The notes under the pieces were generated by a model. That model saw only the letters and a program-made list of their open reading frames with translations, ran no database searches and was not told the DNA's origin. 19,595 nucleotides of DNA from assembly GCA_934636105.1 (NCBI GenBank), contig CAKTZR010000028.1, positions 1-19,595 on the forward strand, in the 5' to 3' direction. Positions 1-6,973 of the stretch are shown piece by piece (within the stretch, counting starts at the first letter, position 1; each line of letters begins with the position of its first letter). Made by a program: the position numbers and the translations under genes. Source of the stretch: an uncultured Clostridia bacterium. GTDB taxonomy: Bacteria > Bacillota > Clostridia > Christensenellales > Aristaeellaceae.

Positions 1-1074
1 AGCCAGCTGATGGTGGTGACGGCGGTTTGTGCGCTGCTGTTCACGGTGCTTTCGCTTGTGGCCAGAAAGCCGCTGCTTTCGCTGCTGTTCGGTCAGATCG
101 ATGCGGACGTGATGCAGGCCGCGCTGACCTATCTGACAGTCTCGGCGATCAGCTTCCCGTTCCTCGCGTCGTTCAACTCCAGTTCGGCGTTGTTCCGCGC
201 GATGAACGATTCCCGCACGCCGACGCTGGTTTCCCTCGGCATGAACGTGATGAACCTCGTCGGCAACTCCATCCTCATCTTCGGTATGAAATGGGGCGTG
301 GCGGGCGCGGCGATTTCCACGCTGCTTTCCCGCGTGATGGCGGCGGTGGTGATGTTCATTTTGAGCCTGAACAAGCACCGCCAGCTGTATGTCCGCTTCG
401 ACCAGATGACGCGCTTCCAGCCGACGCTTGTCGGACAGATTCTTTACATCGGCATTCCCAGCGGCATTGAAAACGGCATTTTTGAGCTGGGGCGCATCGT
501 CGTCGTCAGCATGATTTCCACATTCGGCACGGTGCAGATTGCCGCCAACGCTGTGGCCAATAATCTGGACGGCGTGGGCGTGTTGGCGGGCGCAGCGATG
601 AATCTCGCGATACTGACGGTTGTCGGACGTTGTGTCGGCGCGCATGACAACGATCAGGTGCGTTATTACACCCGCAAGCTGCTCAAAATTGAATACGCGA
701 TGATGGTCGCGGTCAACGTCGTGCTGCTGGCCGCGCTGCCGCTGATTCTTAATCTCTACACGCTTTCGCCTGCGTCCCGCGAGTTGGCAACGCAGCTGGT
801 GTTCATCCACGACGGCTTTGCGATGCTGCTCTGGCCGCTGGCCCTCTCCATGCCCAACGCCCTGCGCGCCGCAAACGATGTGAAATTCACGATGGTGCTT
901 TCCATCGGCTCGATGGTCTGCTTCCGCATTGCGCTCAGCTATGTCGTCGGCGTGAAGATGGGATACGGCGCGCTGGGCGTGTGGTTCGCGATGCTGGTGG
1001 ACTGGCTGTTCCGCGCGGTGGTCTACACCTGGCGCTTTGAAAAAGGCAAGTGGGAGAACATGGCCAGAATTTAA
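1..1074 (+). CDS. MATE-family multidrug/Na+ efflux transporter, 3' part
   Basis: This is the C-terminal ~357 residues of a membrane exporter; the reading frame is open through base 1, so the start lies outside the window. MATE proteins have about 450 residues and 12 helices, so roughly the first three are missing. The visible part is a run of hydrophobic helices separated by short basic loops. It includes the family-typical stretches SFPFLASFNSSSALFRAMND and a GIPSGIEN turn near the start of the second half. MATE proteins export cationic drugs and metabolites in exchange for Na+ or H+; the substrate here is unknown. It ends 6 bases before a strong promoter for the next gene, so the two are probably transcribed separately. 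Family assignment is secure, substrate is not. Confidence 0.9.
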   Translation, partial: SQLMVVTAVCALLFTVLSLVARKPLLSLLFGQIDADVMQAALTYLTVSAISFPFLASFNSSSALFRAMNDSRTPTLVSLGMNVMNLVGNSILIFGMKWGVAGAAISTLLSRVMAAVVMFILSLNKHRQLYVRFDQMTRFQPTLVGQILYIGIPSGIENGIFELGRIVVVSMISTFGTVQIAANAVANNLDGVGVLAGAAMNLAILTVVGRCVGAHDNDQVRYYTRKLLKIEYAMMVAVNVVLLAALPLILNLYTLSPASRELATQLVFIHDGFAMLLWPLALSMPNALRAANDVKFTMVLSIGSMVCFRIALSYVVGVKMGYGALGVWFAMLVDWLFRAVVYTWRFEKGKWENMARI

Positions 1075-1080
1075 GGCGGA

Positions 1081-1109
1081 TTGACAGAAAATGGGAAGTA
1101 TCGTATAAT
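1081..1109 (+). promoter_or_regulatory. Consensus sigma-A promoter for the CmpB-family gene
   Basis: TTGACA (1081-1086) and TATAAT (1104-1109) are separated by exactly 17 bases, a perfect match to the housekeeping consensus. It lies 6 bases after the MATE stop codon. Transcription would begin about 1116, ahead of the ribosome site at 1127-1133. The in-frame TTG at 1081 is therefore a promoter element rather than a start codon. Confidence 0.85.
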
Positions 1110-1140
1110 CAGTTCAGCAAGAAATTCGGGAGGGAATACT

Positions 1141-2175
1141 TTGCTGGAGCAAATCAGGGCGATGCTGTTGGAGGAATACAGCGTCAGCCAATGGGTTTTG
1201 TTGTTTTTTCTGTACAGCTTCTGCGGCTGGTGCTGGGAAGTCTTCCTTTATCTGGTCAAGGAACGTCGGTTCGTCAACCGCGGCTTCCTGTTTGGGCCGA
1301 TTCTGCCGATTTATGGCTTCGGCGCGGTCGGCATTCTGCTCACGTGCGTGCCGGTGGAAGGCAACGTGGCGCTGGTGGCGCTGGTCGGCACGATTGCGGC
1401 CTCGCTGCTGGAATATGTGACCGGTTTTTTGATGGAGTCGCTTTTCCACGTGCGCTATTGGGATTATTCTCAAAGGCCGCTGAATCTGAACGGATACATC
1501 TGCGCGTTGTCCGCGGCGACGTGGGCGGTGTTTTCCGTGGTGATCGTCAGCGTGGTCAATCCGTTCGTCAAAAACTATATCTATATGATTCCGCTGACGA
1601 TGGCGGATGCGGCGGCCGCGGTTCTCGTGGGCTTCGCCGTGGTGGATACGGGCTTCGCTGTCCGCCGCGCCCTCGATCTGCGCGCGCTGCTGGAATCCAT
1701 GGAACGCTACGCCAAGGAGCTGCAAGCCCTGCATGGCGGGCTGGATTCCATCAACGAGCATGTCAGCGGCATGATCCGCGATTTTGCCGCCCATGTGGAC
1801 AGCAAGCAGGAGGAGCTTGCGGCCAGCGCCAAGCGCGTGACCGCCGCGCGCGACCGCGTCCGCGAGATGATGGATCAGAAGCGTTTGAGCCTCGAAGACG
1901 GCGCGAAGGAGCGCTTTGCCAACTTTGAACGCATTCTCAACGAGGCGGCCAGCTATCTGCCGGATGTCAGCGCCCTGCGCAAAGAGGTGGAGGAAGCCAA
2001 GGCGAAGTACGACCGTCAGAGCGAGGAACTGCGCCGGACCCGCGAACGCCGCCTGTTGCGCGCCGAACATGCGCTGCGCAATAACCCGACCGCCGCATCC
2101 AGACGGCACAAGGGGCCGTTTGAGCAGCTCAAGCGCATTCAGCAGCACGACGAAGAAAAGAAGCACAGCGCATAA
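1141..2175 (+). CDS. CmpB-family (putative ABC-transporter type IV) membrane protein with coiled-coil tail
   Basis: A 344-residue protein. The N-terminal ~180 residues carry several membrane helices and motifs of the CmpB-like family (PF06541): FLYSFCGWCWEVFLY, then RFVNRGFLFGPILPIYGFG. The C-terminal ~150 residues are charged, Ala/Glu/Arg-rich and probably a long cytoplasmic coiled coil. The family's biochemical role is not established despite the transporter label. I chose TTG at 1141 because GGGAGGG lies 7 bases upstream; the frame is open to 1081, but that part contains the promoter. The next gene starts 84 bases downstream. Family confident, function unknown. Confidence 0.8.
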   Translation: MLEQIRAMLLEEYSVSQWVLLFFLYSFCGWCWEVFLYLVKERRFVNRGFLFGPILPIYGFGAVGILLTCVPVEGNVALVALVGTIAASLLEYVTGFLMESLFHVRYWDYSQRPLNLNGYICALSAATWAVFSVVIVSVVNPFVKNYIYMIPLTMADAAAAVLVGFAVVDTGFAVRRALDLRALLESMERYAKELQALHGGLDSINEHVSGMIRDFAAHVDSKQEELAASAKRVTAARDRVREMMDQKRLSLEDGAKERFANFERILNEAASYLPDVSALRKEVEEAKAKYDRQSEELRRTRERRLLRAEHALRNNPTAASRRHKGPFEQLKRIQQHDEEKKHSA

Positions 2176-2259
2176 TCACGCACACGCCTTCCGAACGGGC
2201 ATAATGTGGAATCGTGAGGAATTTCCCTCATGAGACCAGCCCAAGGAGGCGTGTGTTTT

Positions 2260-2934
2260 ATGTCTTTTTACAGCTATAAAAATAGTGGCTCGACACACTG
2301 TCCCTGCAACATGAACGGCAACGAGGTCTTGAGCGGCCTGAACGAAAAAATCTGCATTCAGGTGCAGCGGGTTTATGACAGCTGCCTGATGCAGGAACAG
2401 CTCAAGGAGCAGAAGGTGACGCTGCTCAGCTACGGCCTTGTGCCCACCGGAAACGGTCCGAACGGCGATCCGCAGGAGAACGCCAACACCCAGCCGAACA
2501 TGCCGATCACGTTTGAAAGCTGCCGTTCGACCTCGACGGAGGGCGTGATTCGCAATCTGTCGGTGGAGCGTCTGTGCGACAGACCGTGTTTCGGCCGCGT
2601 GCGCTGTCAGATCGACGTGCCCATCGACATCCTGTTTACGGATTCATCCTGCCGGGAATACATCGGCCGAGGCATGGTGACGGTGGATCGCGATGTGCTG
2701 CTCTCCATCCCAGATGAATCCATCGTGCCATATAACATCGAGTCGATGGTTTCCGCGATCTGCGTCTCCGGTACATATCTGCGCAACAACGTGTTTGAAC
2801 TGGAAATCTGCGTGACGGTGGTGCTCAAGGTGCTGGCGAAGGTCGAGATTCTCGTGCCGAGCTATGGCTATTGCGAGGTGCCGCCGTGCGAGGAGTTTGC
2901 GGATTCAGTGTGCGATGAATCATTCTCTGCATGA
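2260..2934 (+). CDS. Cysteine-rich protein of unknown function, host gene at the prophage junction
   Basis: A 224-residue protein with 14 cysteines, no signal peptide and no obvious membrane helix. The N-terminus holds a CPC pair and ICIQVQRVYDSC. The second half is beta-rich with alternating hydrophobic residues (VRCQIDVPIDILF, ELEICVTVVLKVLAKVEILVPS). The style recalls cysteine-rich coat or exosporium-type proteins of spore-forming Clostridia, but I do not recognise a named family and this is only a guess. ATG 2260 is preceded by AAGGAGG at 2243-2249. The stop is 7 bases from the end of the convergent phage integrase gene, so the last codons may be phage-derived if integration occurred inside this gene. 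Confidence 0.7.
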   Translation: MSFYSYKNSGSTHCPCNMNGNEVLSGLNEKICIQVQRVYDSCLMQEQLKEQKVTLLSYGLVPTGNGPNGDPQENANTQPNMPITFESCRSTSTEGVIRNLSVERLCDRPCFGRVRCQIDVPIDILFTDSSCREYIGRGMVTVDRDVLLSIPDESIVPYNIESMVSAICVSGTYLRNNVFELEICVTVVLKVLAKVEILVPSYGYCEVPPCEEFADSVCDESFSA

Positions 2935-2965
2935 TACCCCTTTACTTTATATGCCTTCGAGGGTA
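2905..2965. other. Candidate left attachment site (attL) region
   Basis: Large serine integrases usually sit at one prophage end, next to the hybrid att site. Here the integrase stop codon (complement of 2942-2944) is 7 bases from the stop of a host-like gene on the opposite strand, so the crossover should fall within this interval. The other att copy lies outside the window, so the core cannot be defined. Confidence 0.35.
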
Positions 2966-4477
2966 GCAATGGAGGGAGAGCGCGGTTGCGGGGTTTTCAT
3001 TTCTAAAGCATCGGCGTGTTTTTGTATACTCGATGCGGGAAAAAACGGATTTGAGGAGTTTATTGCGTTCAAGCGGGGCGGCAGTGGTATCGTAGGCTTC
3101 GAGCACGCTGATAATGAGCGGCAGGTTGGCGCGCATCACTTCTTCGTCAGTGGGTTCGACGGAGGTTTGTAAGGCTTCGAGCGTTTCCTTAGCGGCGCGG
3201 ATTTCCTGATCCTTTTCGGCGCGGCGGGCGACAAAGGCGGCAGAATCGTACACGCCTTCTTCATAGGCGGCGTAGATGCGCTTGCGCTGCTGCTGGAGGC
3301 GGTCGATTGTAGCCTGTGCGGCGGCGAGCTGCGCGGCGCGGTGATCCGGCACAGGAGCGGCTGGCGACGAGGAAACGGACAGAACAAAATCATCCAGCGT
3401 GGCAAGAATCGACTTTTCGACGATGGACAGCGCGGTGGCGGTGGTCGGACAGCCGGGCGTGGGACACTTGAGCATATCGTATTTCGAGCCGAGCGAATTG
3501 CCGTTATCTTTACGCACCATCGCTTTACCGCAGATAGCGCAATAAACCAGCCCGGCGAGGGGATTGCGAACCGGTGCGCTGGAATGGCAGCGCGTGAGAT
3601 CGTGCGAGGCGCGGACGTTTTGCGCTGCGTCGAAAGTTGCTTGGTCGATGAGCGGGGGATGCTTACCCGGCGCGAGAATCGGCGCAGCGTTGACGACGCG
3701 GGAGGTGGAAAGCGTTCCGTTTGCGTCCATGCGGGTGACGGAGGTGCGCTTGCCCCAGACGACGAAGCCTGCATAAACGGGATTTTTGCTGATGCACATC
3801 ACGGAGCTGTTTGTCCAGACATGGCCGGTATTGGTGCGCAGGCCGAGTGCGTTGAGCCGCTGGGCGATGGTCGAGCAGCCGATCTTTTCACGGGCGTACA
3901 TATCGAAAATCATACGGACAACGGGCGCTTGATCTGGATCAGGCTCAAGCGTATAGCCCTTACCGGGGCGAACTTTGACCTTTTGATAACCGTAAGGCAC
4001 GCGGCCCTGCCAAAGCCCTTCGGAGGCGGAAGCCTGTCTGCCGCGCTGCATACGCTTTTTGATATACTTATACTCGCGGCGCGCCATCATCAGATCGGAT
4101 TGGAGCACGTCTTCATCCCAATCCTCGGAGAGGTCGTAGGTGTGCTCGGGCGTGATGATCTTCGTGCCGGAGTATTTGAACGTGTTCATGATGCGGCCTT
4201 GATCCATCAGATCGCCGCGCGTGAGGCGGGAGACCTCGACGGTCAGCACGCCGTCATACTTTCCGCTCGCCACGTCGGCGAGGAGACGCTGCATCTCCGG
4301 GCGCTCGGACAGGCGGTCGCCGGAGATGATTTCGCTGTACTCGGCCACGATGGGCAGCCCGGCACGCTCGGCAAAGGCCAGCAGCCGCGCACGGTGGCGG
4401 GCAAGGCTTTCGCCCTCGCCGCGGGCTTCAGCTTCCAGATCGGCGCGGGATTTTCTTAAATGGATGGCGTAAGGCAT
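2942..4477 (-). CDS. Large serine recombinase (phage integrase)
   Basis: A 511-residue site-specific recombinase that integrates and excises the prophage by serine-linked double-strand exchange. Residues 1-140 form the resolvase catalytic domain, with nucleophile Ser10 in RKSRAD and the SRLTRGD motif (Arg84, Arg87). Residues ~155-285 are the recombinase DNA-binding domain. A zinc ribbon follows with Cys313, Cys316, Cys338 and Cys343. A charged coiled-coil segment (~378-440) precedes the C-terminus; in this family such a segment governs the choice between integration and excision. ATG 4477 has GGAGG six bases upstream. The gene points toward the chromosome junction, as expected of an integrase at the attL end. 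Confidence 0.95.
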   Translation of the reverse strand: MPYAIHLRKSRADLEAEARGEGESLARHRARLLAFAERAGLPIVAEYSEIISGDRLSERPEMQRLLADVASGKYDGVLTVEVSRLTRGDLMDQGRIMNTFKYSGTKIITPEHTYDLSEDWDEDVLQSDLMMARREYKYIKKRMQRGRQASASEGLWQGRVPYGYQKVKVRPGKGYTLEPDPDQAPVVRMIFDMYAREKIGCSTIAQRLNALGLRTNTGHVWTNSSVMCISKNPVYAGFVVWGKRTSVTRMDANGTLSTSRVVNAAPILAPGKHPPLIDQATFDAAQNVRASHDLTRCHSSAPVRNPLAGLVYCAICGKAMVRKDNGNSLGSKYDMLKCPTPGCPTTATALSIVEKSILATLDDFVLSVSSSPAAPVPDHRAAQLAAAQATIDRLQQQRKRIYAAYEEGVYDSAAFVARRAEKDQEIRAAKETLEALQTSVEPTDEEVMRANLPLIISVLEAYDTTAAPLERNKLLKSVFSRIEYTKTRRCFRNENPATALSLHCYPRRHIK

Positions 4478-4583
4478 GTTTTTCCTCCAATCATGTGCTG
4501 GATTTTACGCGCACGCCTTGCGTCCCATGTGGATTAGACGGGCGGAAAGTGCTGCGCATTTGCGAATCTTTTTTGTTGAACAC

Positions 4584-4612
4584 TTGACCTGAATGCCATT
4601 TTAGAATATGAT
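4584..4612 (+). promoter_or_regulatory. Sigma-A promoter for the toxin-antitoxin pair
   Basis: TTGACC (4584-4589) and TATGAT (4607-4612) are spaced by 17 bases. It lies in the gap between the integrase and the divergent DUF4065 gene, about 34 bases before that gene's start. No integrase promoter of comparable quality was seen in the same gap. Confidence 0.7.
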
Positions 4613-4645
4613 ACAGGTGGACACGATGAAGAGGAGGTGTTGAAT

Positions 4646-5203
4646 ATGGCAAAGGTACAGGATGTTGCGAAGTTCTTCATCGGCCTTGCGAACGATCAGG
4701 CCAGCAGCGATCAGGGCGATTTGATGACGAATCTGCGGTTGCAGAAGCTGTTGTATTTTGCTCAGGGCTGGTATCTCGCTCGATACGGGAAACCGCTGTT
4801 TCAGGAAGAAATTGAAGCGTGGCCATATGGCCCTGTCGTGCCGGAGGTTTATAATGCTTACAAGCAGAACGGACGGGACGGCATCGAAGGGACGCTGCCG
4901 GATGCAGGGGCGTTTACGGAGGATGAGTTCGCCCTTCTGCTCGACGTTGCCCGCGAATACGACAAATATGCCACGTCCAGCCTTGTCAACATGACGCACA
5001 AGCCGGGCTCTCCGTGGAGCATCGTAGGCGGGCATGGAGCCATTCCGAAGGATTTGATTCGCACCTGCTTCGATGCGGAGCGCCCGCTGACGGCCTTTGA
5101 CGAGGTTGAGCAGGATGCGGACGTTTACATTCCGGCACGGGATGCGGACGGAACCCCCATCATTCCGAAAGCGTTTGCGGAGGACTGGGACGATGACGAT
5201 TAA
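4646..5203 (+). CDS. Panacea-domain (DUF4065, SocA/GepA-like) probable antitoxin
   Basis: A 185-residue soluble protein matching the DUF4065/Panacea family. It shows the core LRLQKLLYFAQGW (residues ~30-42), EAWPYGPVVPEVY (~57-69) and TSSLVNMTHKPGSPW (~110-125). Panacea domains are known as versatile antitoxins paired with many unrelated toxins, and are common in prophages, where they are often labelled GepA. The tail is very acidic, ending in a run of aspartates. ATG 4646 follows GAGGAGG by 8 bases; GTG 4637 and TTG 4640 are in frame but overlap or touch the ribosome site. The coding end overlaps the next gene by 11 bases, so translation is probably coupled. The antitoxin role is inferred from family and partner. 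Confidence 0.85.
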   Translation: MAKVQDVAKFFIGLANDQASSDQGDLMTNLRLQKLLYFAQGWYLARYGKPLFQEEIEAWPYGPVVPEVYNAYKQNGRDGIEGTLPDAGAFTEDEFALLLDVAREYDKYATSSLVNMTHKPGSPWSIVGGHGAIPKDLIRTCFDAERPLTAFDEVEQDADVYIPARDADGTPIIPKAFAEDWDDDD

Positions 5204-5510
5204 ACCGTGGGAAGTCTGGTTTGCGTCCGTCCGGTTTGAGGATTCGCTGGAGGTCAAAAAGCGCCCGGTCGTGGTGACCAGCTCCGGCGAAATCTTTGTG
5301 CTGGCGCTGAAGGTGACCTCTCACGCGCCGCGGAACGAATGGGGCGAATACGCTTTGCAGCAATGGCAGGCGGCGGGGCTAAAGAAGCCGTCCACCGTGC
5401 GCATTGGAAAGCGGCTGCGCCTTGAATATCGCGATATGGTACACAAGATCGGGCGGCTGCATCCGCTGGATATCATGGCCATTCAGCGGATTCTGGCCGG
5501 GAGTCGATAA
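5193..5510 (+). CDS. PemK/MazF-like probable toxin
   Basis: A 105-residue protein with the shape of the PemK/MazF toxin family. An N-terminal strand pattern (WEVWFASVRFED) leads into KKRPVVV, followed by KVTSHAP and a C-terminal GRLHPLDIMAIQRIL segment. MazF-family toxins are ribosome-independent endoribonucleases, usually controlled by an adjacent antitoxin. Here ATG 5193 lies inside the last codons of the Panacea gene, giving an antitoxin-then-toxin operon from the 4584 promoter. An intrinsic terminator follows 13 bases after the stop. The match is by pattern and length, so a non-toxic growth-regulator relative remains possible. Confidence 0.75.
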   Translation: MTIKPWEVWFASVRFEDSLEVKKRPVVVTSSGEIFVLALKVTSHAPRNEWGEYALQQWQAAGLKKPSTVRIGKRLRLEYRDMVHKIGRLHPLDIMAIQRILAGSR

Positions 5511-5523
5511 GAGAAAAGAGATT

Positions 5524-5552
5524 GCGTCGGGAAAGCAACCCGGCGCTTTTTT
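5524..5552 (+). terminator. Intrinsic terminator of the toxin-antitoxin operon
   Basis: An 8-bp stem (5524-5531 with 5539-5546, one T-G wobble), a 7-base loop and six Ts at 5547-5552. It begins 13 bases after the toxin stop codon. Confidence 0.85.
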
Positions 5553-5584
5553 GATGACCATTTGTATTCAAATAGTACTATACA

Positions 5585-5618
5585 GAGTGGTTATTTCCAT
5601 TTTGGAAAGTATCACTTT
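5585..5618 (+). repeat. Duplicated palindromic hairpin, copy 1
   Basis: It contains the 18-mer TATTTCCATTTTGGAAAG (5592-5609), identical to 5996-6013. The core is TTTCCA-TTT-TGGAAA, flanked here by arms that pair imperfectly (AGTGG.. with ..TCACT). A further partial copy, TTTTCCATTTGG, follows at 5616-5627. It could be an RNA hairpin or an operator for an unidentified regulator. Confidence 0.6.
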
Positions 5619-5687
5619 TCCATTTGGCATATCTGCTGTAAAAGTGTTTTTGAAAAAAAGGATTTCCGCTTTTATGAGATAAAGCAG

Positions 5688-5716
5688 TTGACTTTTTGCA
5701 AAAATGGGCATATAAT
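5688..5716 (+). promoter_or_regulatory. Sigma-A promoter of a small RNA
   Basis: TTGACT (5688-5693), 17-base spacer, TATAAT (5711-5716). No protein gene with a good ribosome site starts downstream before the terminator at 5811. Initiation is expected near 5722, exactly at the foot of a 7-bp hairpin. Confidence 0.75.
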
Positions 5717-5721
5717 AACTG

Positions 5722-5811
5722 CACGATATGCCTGTCGCTATCGTGTCTTATCCGCCCTTGGCCAGTACGCCTCCCACCATAAGGGATGTGCCGACCCCAA
5801 GGGCTTTTTTT
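5722..5811 (+). ncRNA. Candidate ~90-nt small RNA with C-rich loop
   Basis: A 5' hairpin pairs CACGATA (5722-5728) with TATCGTG (5739-5745), perfect over 7 bp. The terminator stem pairs GCCCTTGG (5754-5761) with CCAAGGGC (5797-5804), perfect over 8 bp, followed by seven Ts (5805-5811). Its 35-base loop displays CCTCCC, complementary to Shine-Dalgarno sequences. C-rich single-stranded loops are how many Gram-positive small RNAs block ribosome binding, so translational repression is a reasonable guess. No named RNA family was recognised. Promoter, hairpin and terminator together make transcription likely; function is inference. Confidence 0.6.
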
Positions 5812-5918
5812 ATTCAACAAGGGAGGAATCAAGGATAGTTTGAATAAACATATTGATGGATTGACGACGCACATCAAATCTGTGAAAACGAATTAAATCA
5901 ATGATAGGATTGTTCTTG

Positions 5919-5952
5919 CCCTGCTCGCGTTTCGCGGGCGGGGTTTCTTTTT
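5919..5952 (+). terminator. Intrinsic terminator in the non-coding block
   Basis: An 11-bp stem (5919-5929 with 5933-5943, two T-G wobbles) with a TTT loop, then TTTCTTTTT. No clear promoter lies between it and the previous terminator at 5811. The only frame with a plausible ribosome site there is an 18-residue one from TTG 5840 to 5896, too weak to call. It resembles the terminator at 6154-6195 in sequence. Confidence 0.8.
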
Positions 5953-5990
5953 GTTGACCATTTTCGTGAGGTTGGAAAAATGGTTGTGCT

Positions 5991-6019
5991 GCAACTATTT
6001 CCATTTTGGAAAGAGTTGC
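5991..6019 (+). repeat. Duplicated palindromic hairpin, copy 2
   Basis: A 29-base near-perfect inverted repeat: arm GCAACT (5991-5996), core TTTCCA-TTT-TGGAAA (5998-6012), arm AGTTGC (6014-6019), with one A-G mismatch at 5997/6013. The 18-base core is identical to copy 1, but the outer arms differ and still pair. Confidence 0.65.
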
Positions 6020-6153
6020 ATTTTGTGAAAGTTTGCTCTTTCTGATTAATGATTGGCTTACGGGTATGAACAAACAAGACGGCATTCCGGCAGTAACCGA
6101 GATTTTCTCGGCAACTGCTCCCTCTTGACGCGTGGTGTAAAAGCATGTATGAC

Positions 6154-6195
6154 ACCTTGCCTCGCTCGTGCGGCTGCGTGGGCGGGGTATTTTTT
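6154..6195 (+). terminator. Intrinsic terminator closing the non-coding block
   Basis: The stem pairs 6154-6161 with 6181-6188 (two T-G wobbles), with a shorter inner CGC/GCG pairing, followed by ATTTTTT. It blocks plus-strand transcription from running into the convergent minus-strand gene that ends at 6215. Confidence 0.65.
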
Positions 6196-6214
6196 ATAAA
6201 AGCTATTTCGATTT

Positions 6215-6823
6215 TTAATTGTATTCTTTTGAAATTATATCGTAAATGTTACGCGGAAAAACGGAGAACGAGATGTCAGAAAAATATATTTTTTTATCGG
6301 GATTAAAATTGACGCCTGAAAACATGTGAGAAATGGCTTCAACGGTAAATTCTGATGTTATCGAAAGTTCATAGACAACATCGTCGTTAATCCAAGCAAG
6401 TATGACGGGAAAATAGATTTCGATGCTTGGAGAGTCTATAATTGATTCAATATTTGATGGAAGAAAAATCTGATCGGCTTTTCCCAAGAAACCGCTTAAT
6501 ACGGGGTATATGTCTGAAACATCGTTTGATTCCAAAGGAATGAAAATTTCTTGTATGTTGCCTGAAGAATCAAAATCAATCCATGAATCTGAAAAATCAC
6601 TTTGGAGATTATAAAAATTAAGATAGACAGAAATAGATTTCTGATCATCATCGAAGGTTGTTAAAGTATATTTGAGATTCTTTTTGTCAAATGAGCGAAT
6701 TATTGTGTCAAAATCATCGTTTATCGCGAAGTCAAGAAATGGTATGTTGCTACTATTTTCCGAGAGTCCGATAAAAGGAATAAACAGTAGGATAAAGAAA
6801 AAGGAGAATAGTTTTGTTTTCAT
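6215..6823 (-). CDS. Secreted protein of unknown function (accessory gene)
   Basis: A 202-residue protein starting MKTKLFSFFFILLFIPFIGLS, a clear signal peptide with two lysines and a ~16-residue hydrophobic core. There is no lipobox cysteine. The mature part is acidic and beta-rich (about FLDFAINDDFDTIIRSF, SDSWIDFDSSGNIQEIFIPL), with no recognisable catalytic motif. ATG 6823 follows GAAAGG on the minus strand; an upstream in-frame TTG at 6841 overlaps that site. The gene is far more AT-rich than the phage structural genes and lies downstream of the repressor and a membrane-protein gene on the same strand. Expression in the lysogen is therefore plausible. No family recognised. Confidence 0.7.
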   Translation of the reverse strand: MKTKLFSFFFILLFIPFIGLSENSSNIPFLDFAINDDFDTIIRSFDKKNLKYTLTTFDDDQKSISVYLNFYNLQSDFSDSWIDFDSSGNIQEIFIPLESNDVSDIYPVLSGFLGKADQIFLPSNIESIIDSPSIEIYFPVILAWINDDVVYELSITSEFTVEAISHMFSGVNFNPDKKIYFSDISFSVFPRNIYDIISKEYN

Positions 6824-6973
6824 AATGCAAAAACCTTTCAAATCTCACATGAGGGAAAAAGTTGTAGTGAGGCTATTACAACAAACTTCTGAAAGCGACA
6901 GCTTTTCCCAGGATACAAACGTTCCGGGTTTCGCTTTCGCCGCCGACGCTGATGGGTGTGTATTTGGGGTTGG

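Larger units (their letters stand above)
5955..6195 (+). ncRNA. Structured non-coding stretch, possible RNA of ~240 nt
   Basis: Four stems stand in a row on the plus strand. They are ACCATTTT pairing with AAAAATGGT (about 5957-5984, one bulge), the 29-base inverted repeat at 5991-6019, GCAGT..CCGAGA-TTT-TCTCGG..ACTGC at 6090-6118, and the terminator at 6154-6195. There is no protein gene of credible length on either strand. A promoter is not obvious, so it may be read-through RNA or a protein-binding region instead. Confidence 0.35.

Noticed and set aside
1114..2166. 350-codon minus-strand open frame across the CmpB-type gene
   Set aside because: Composition is rich in His, Gln and Arg with no recognisable motif; the plus-strand frame has promoter, ribosome site and family motifs.
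3341..4459. 372-codon plus-strand frame antisense to the integrase
   Set aside because: It is a shadow of the serine recombinase, whose catalytic and zinc motifs are intact on the other strand.
5562..5843. 93-codon plus frame covering the small-RNA locus
   Set aside because: No good ribosome site, improbable composition, and it runs through a promoter and a terminator.
5840..5896. 18-residue peptide frame starting at TTG after GGGAGG
   Set aside because: Ribosome-site spacing is long, it has no hydrophobic segment as in type I toxins, and no visible promoter; not enough to call a gene.
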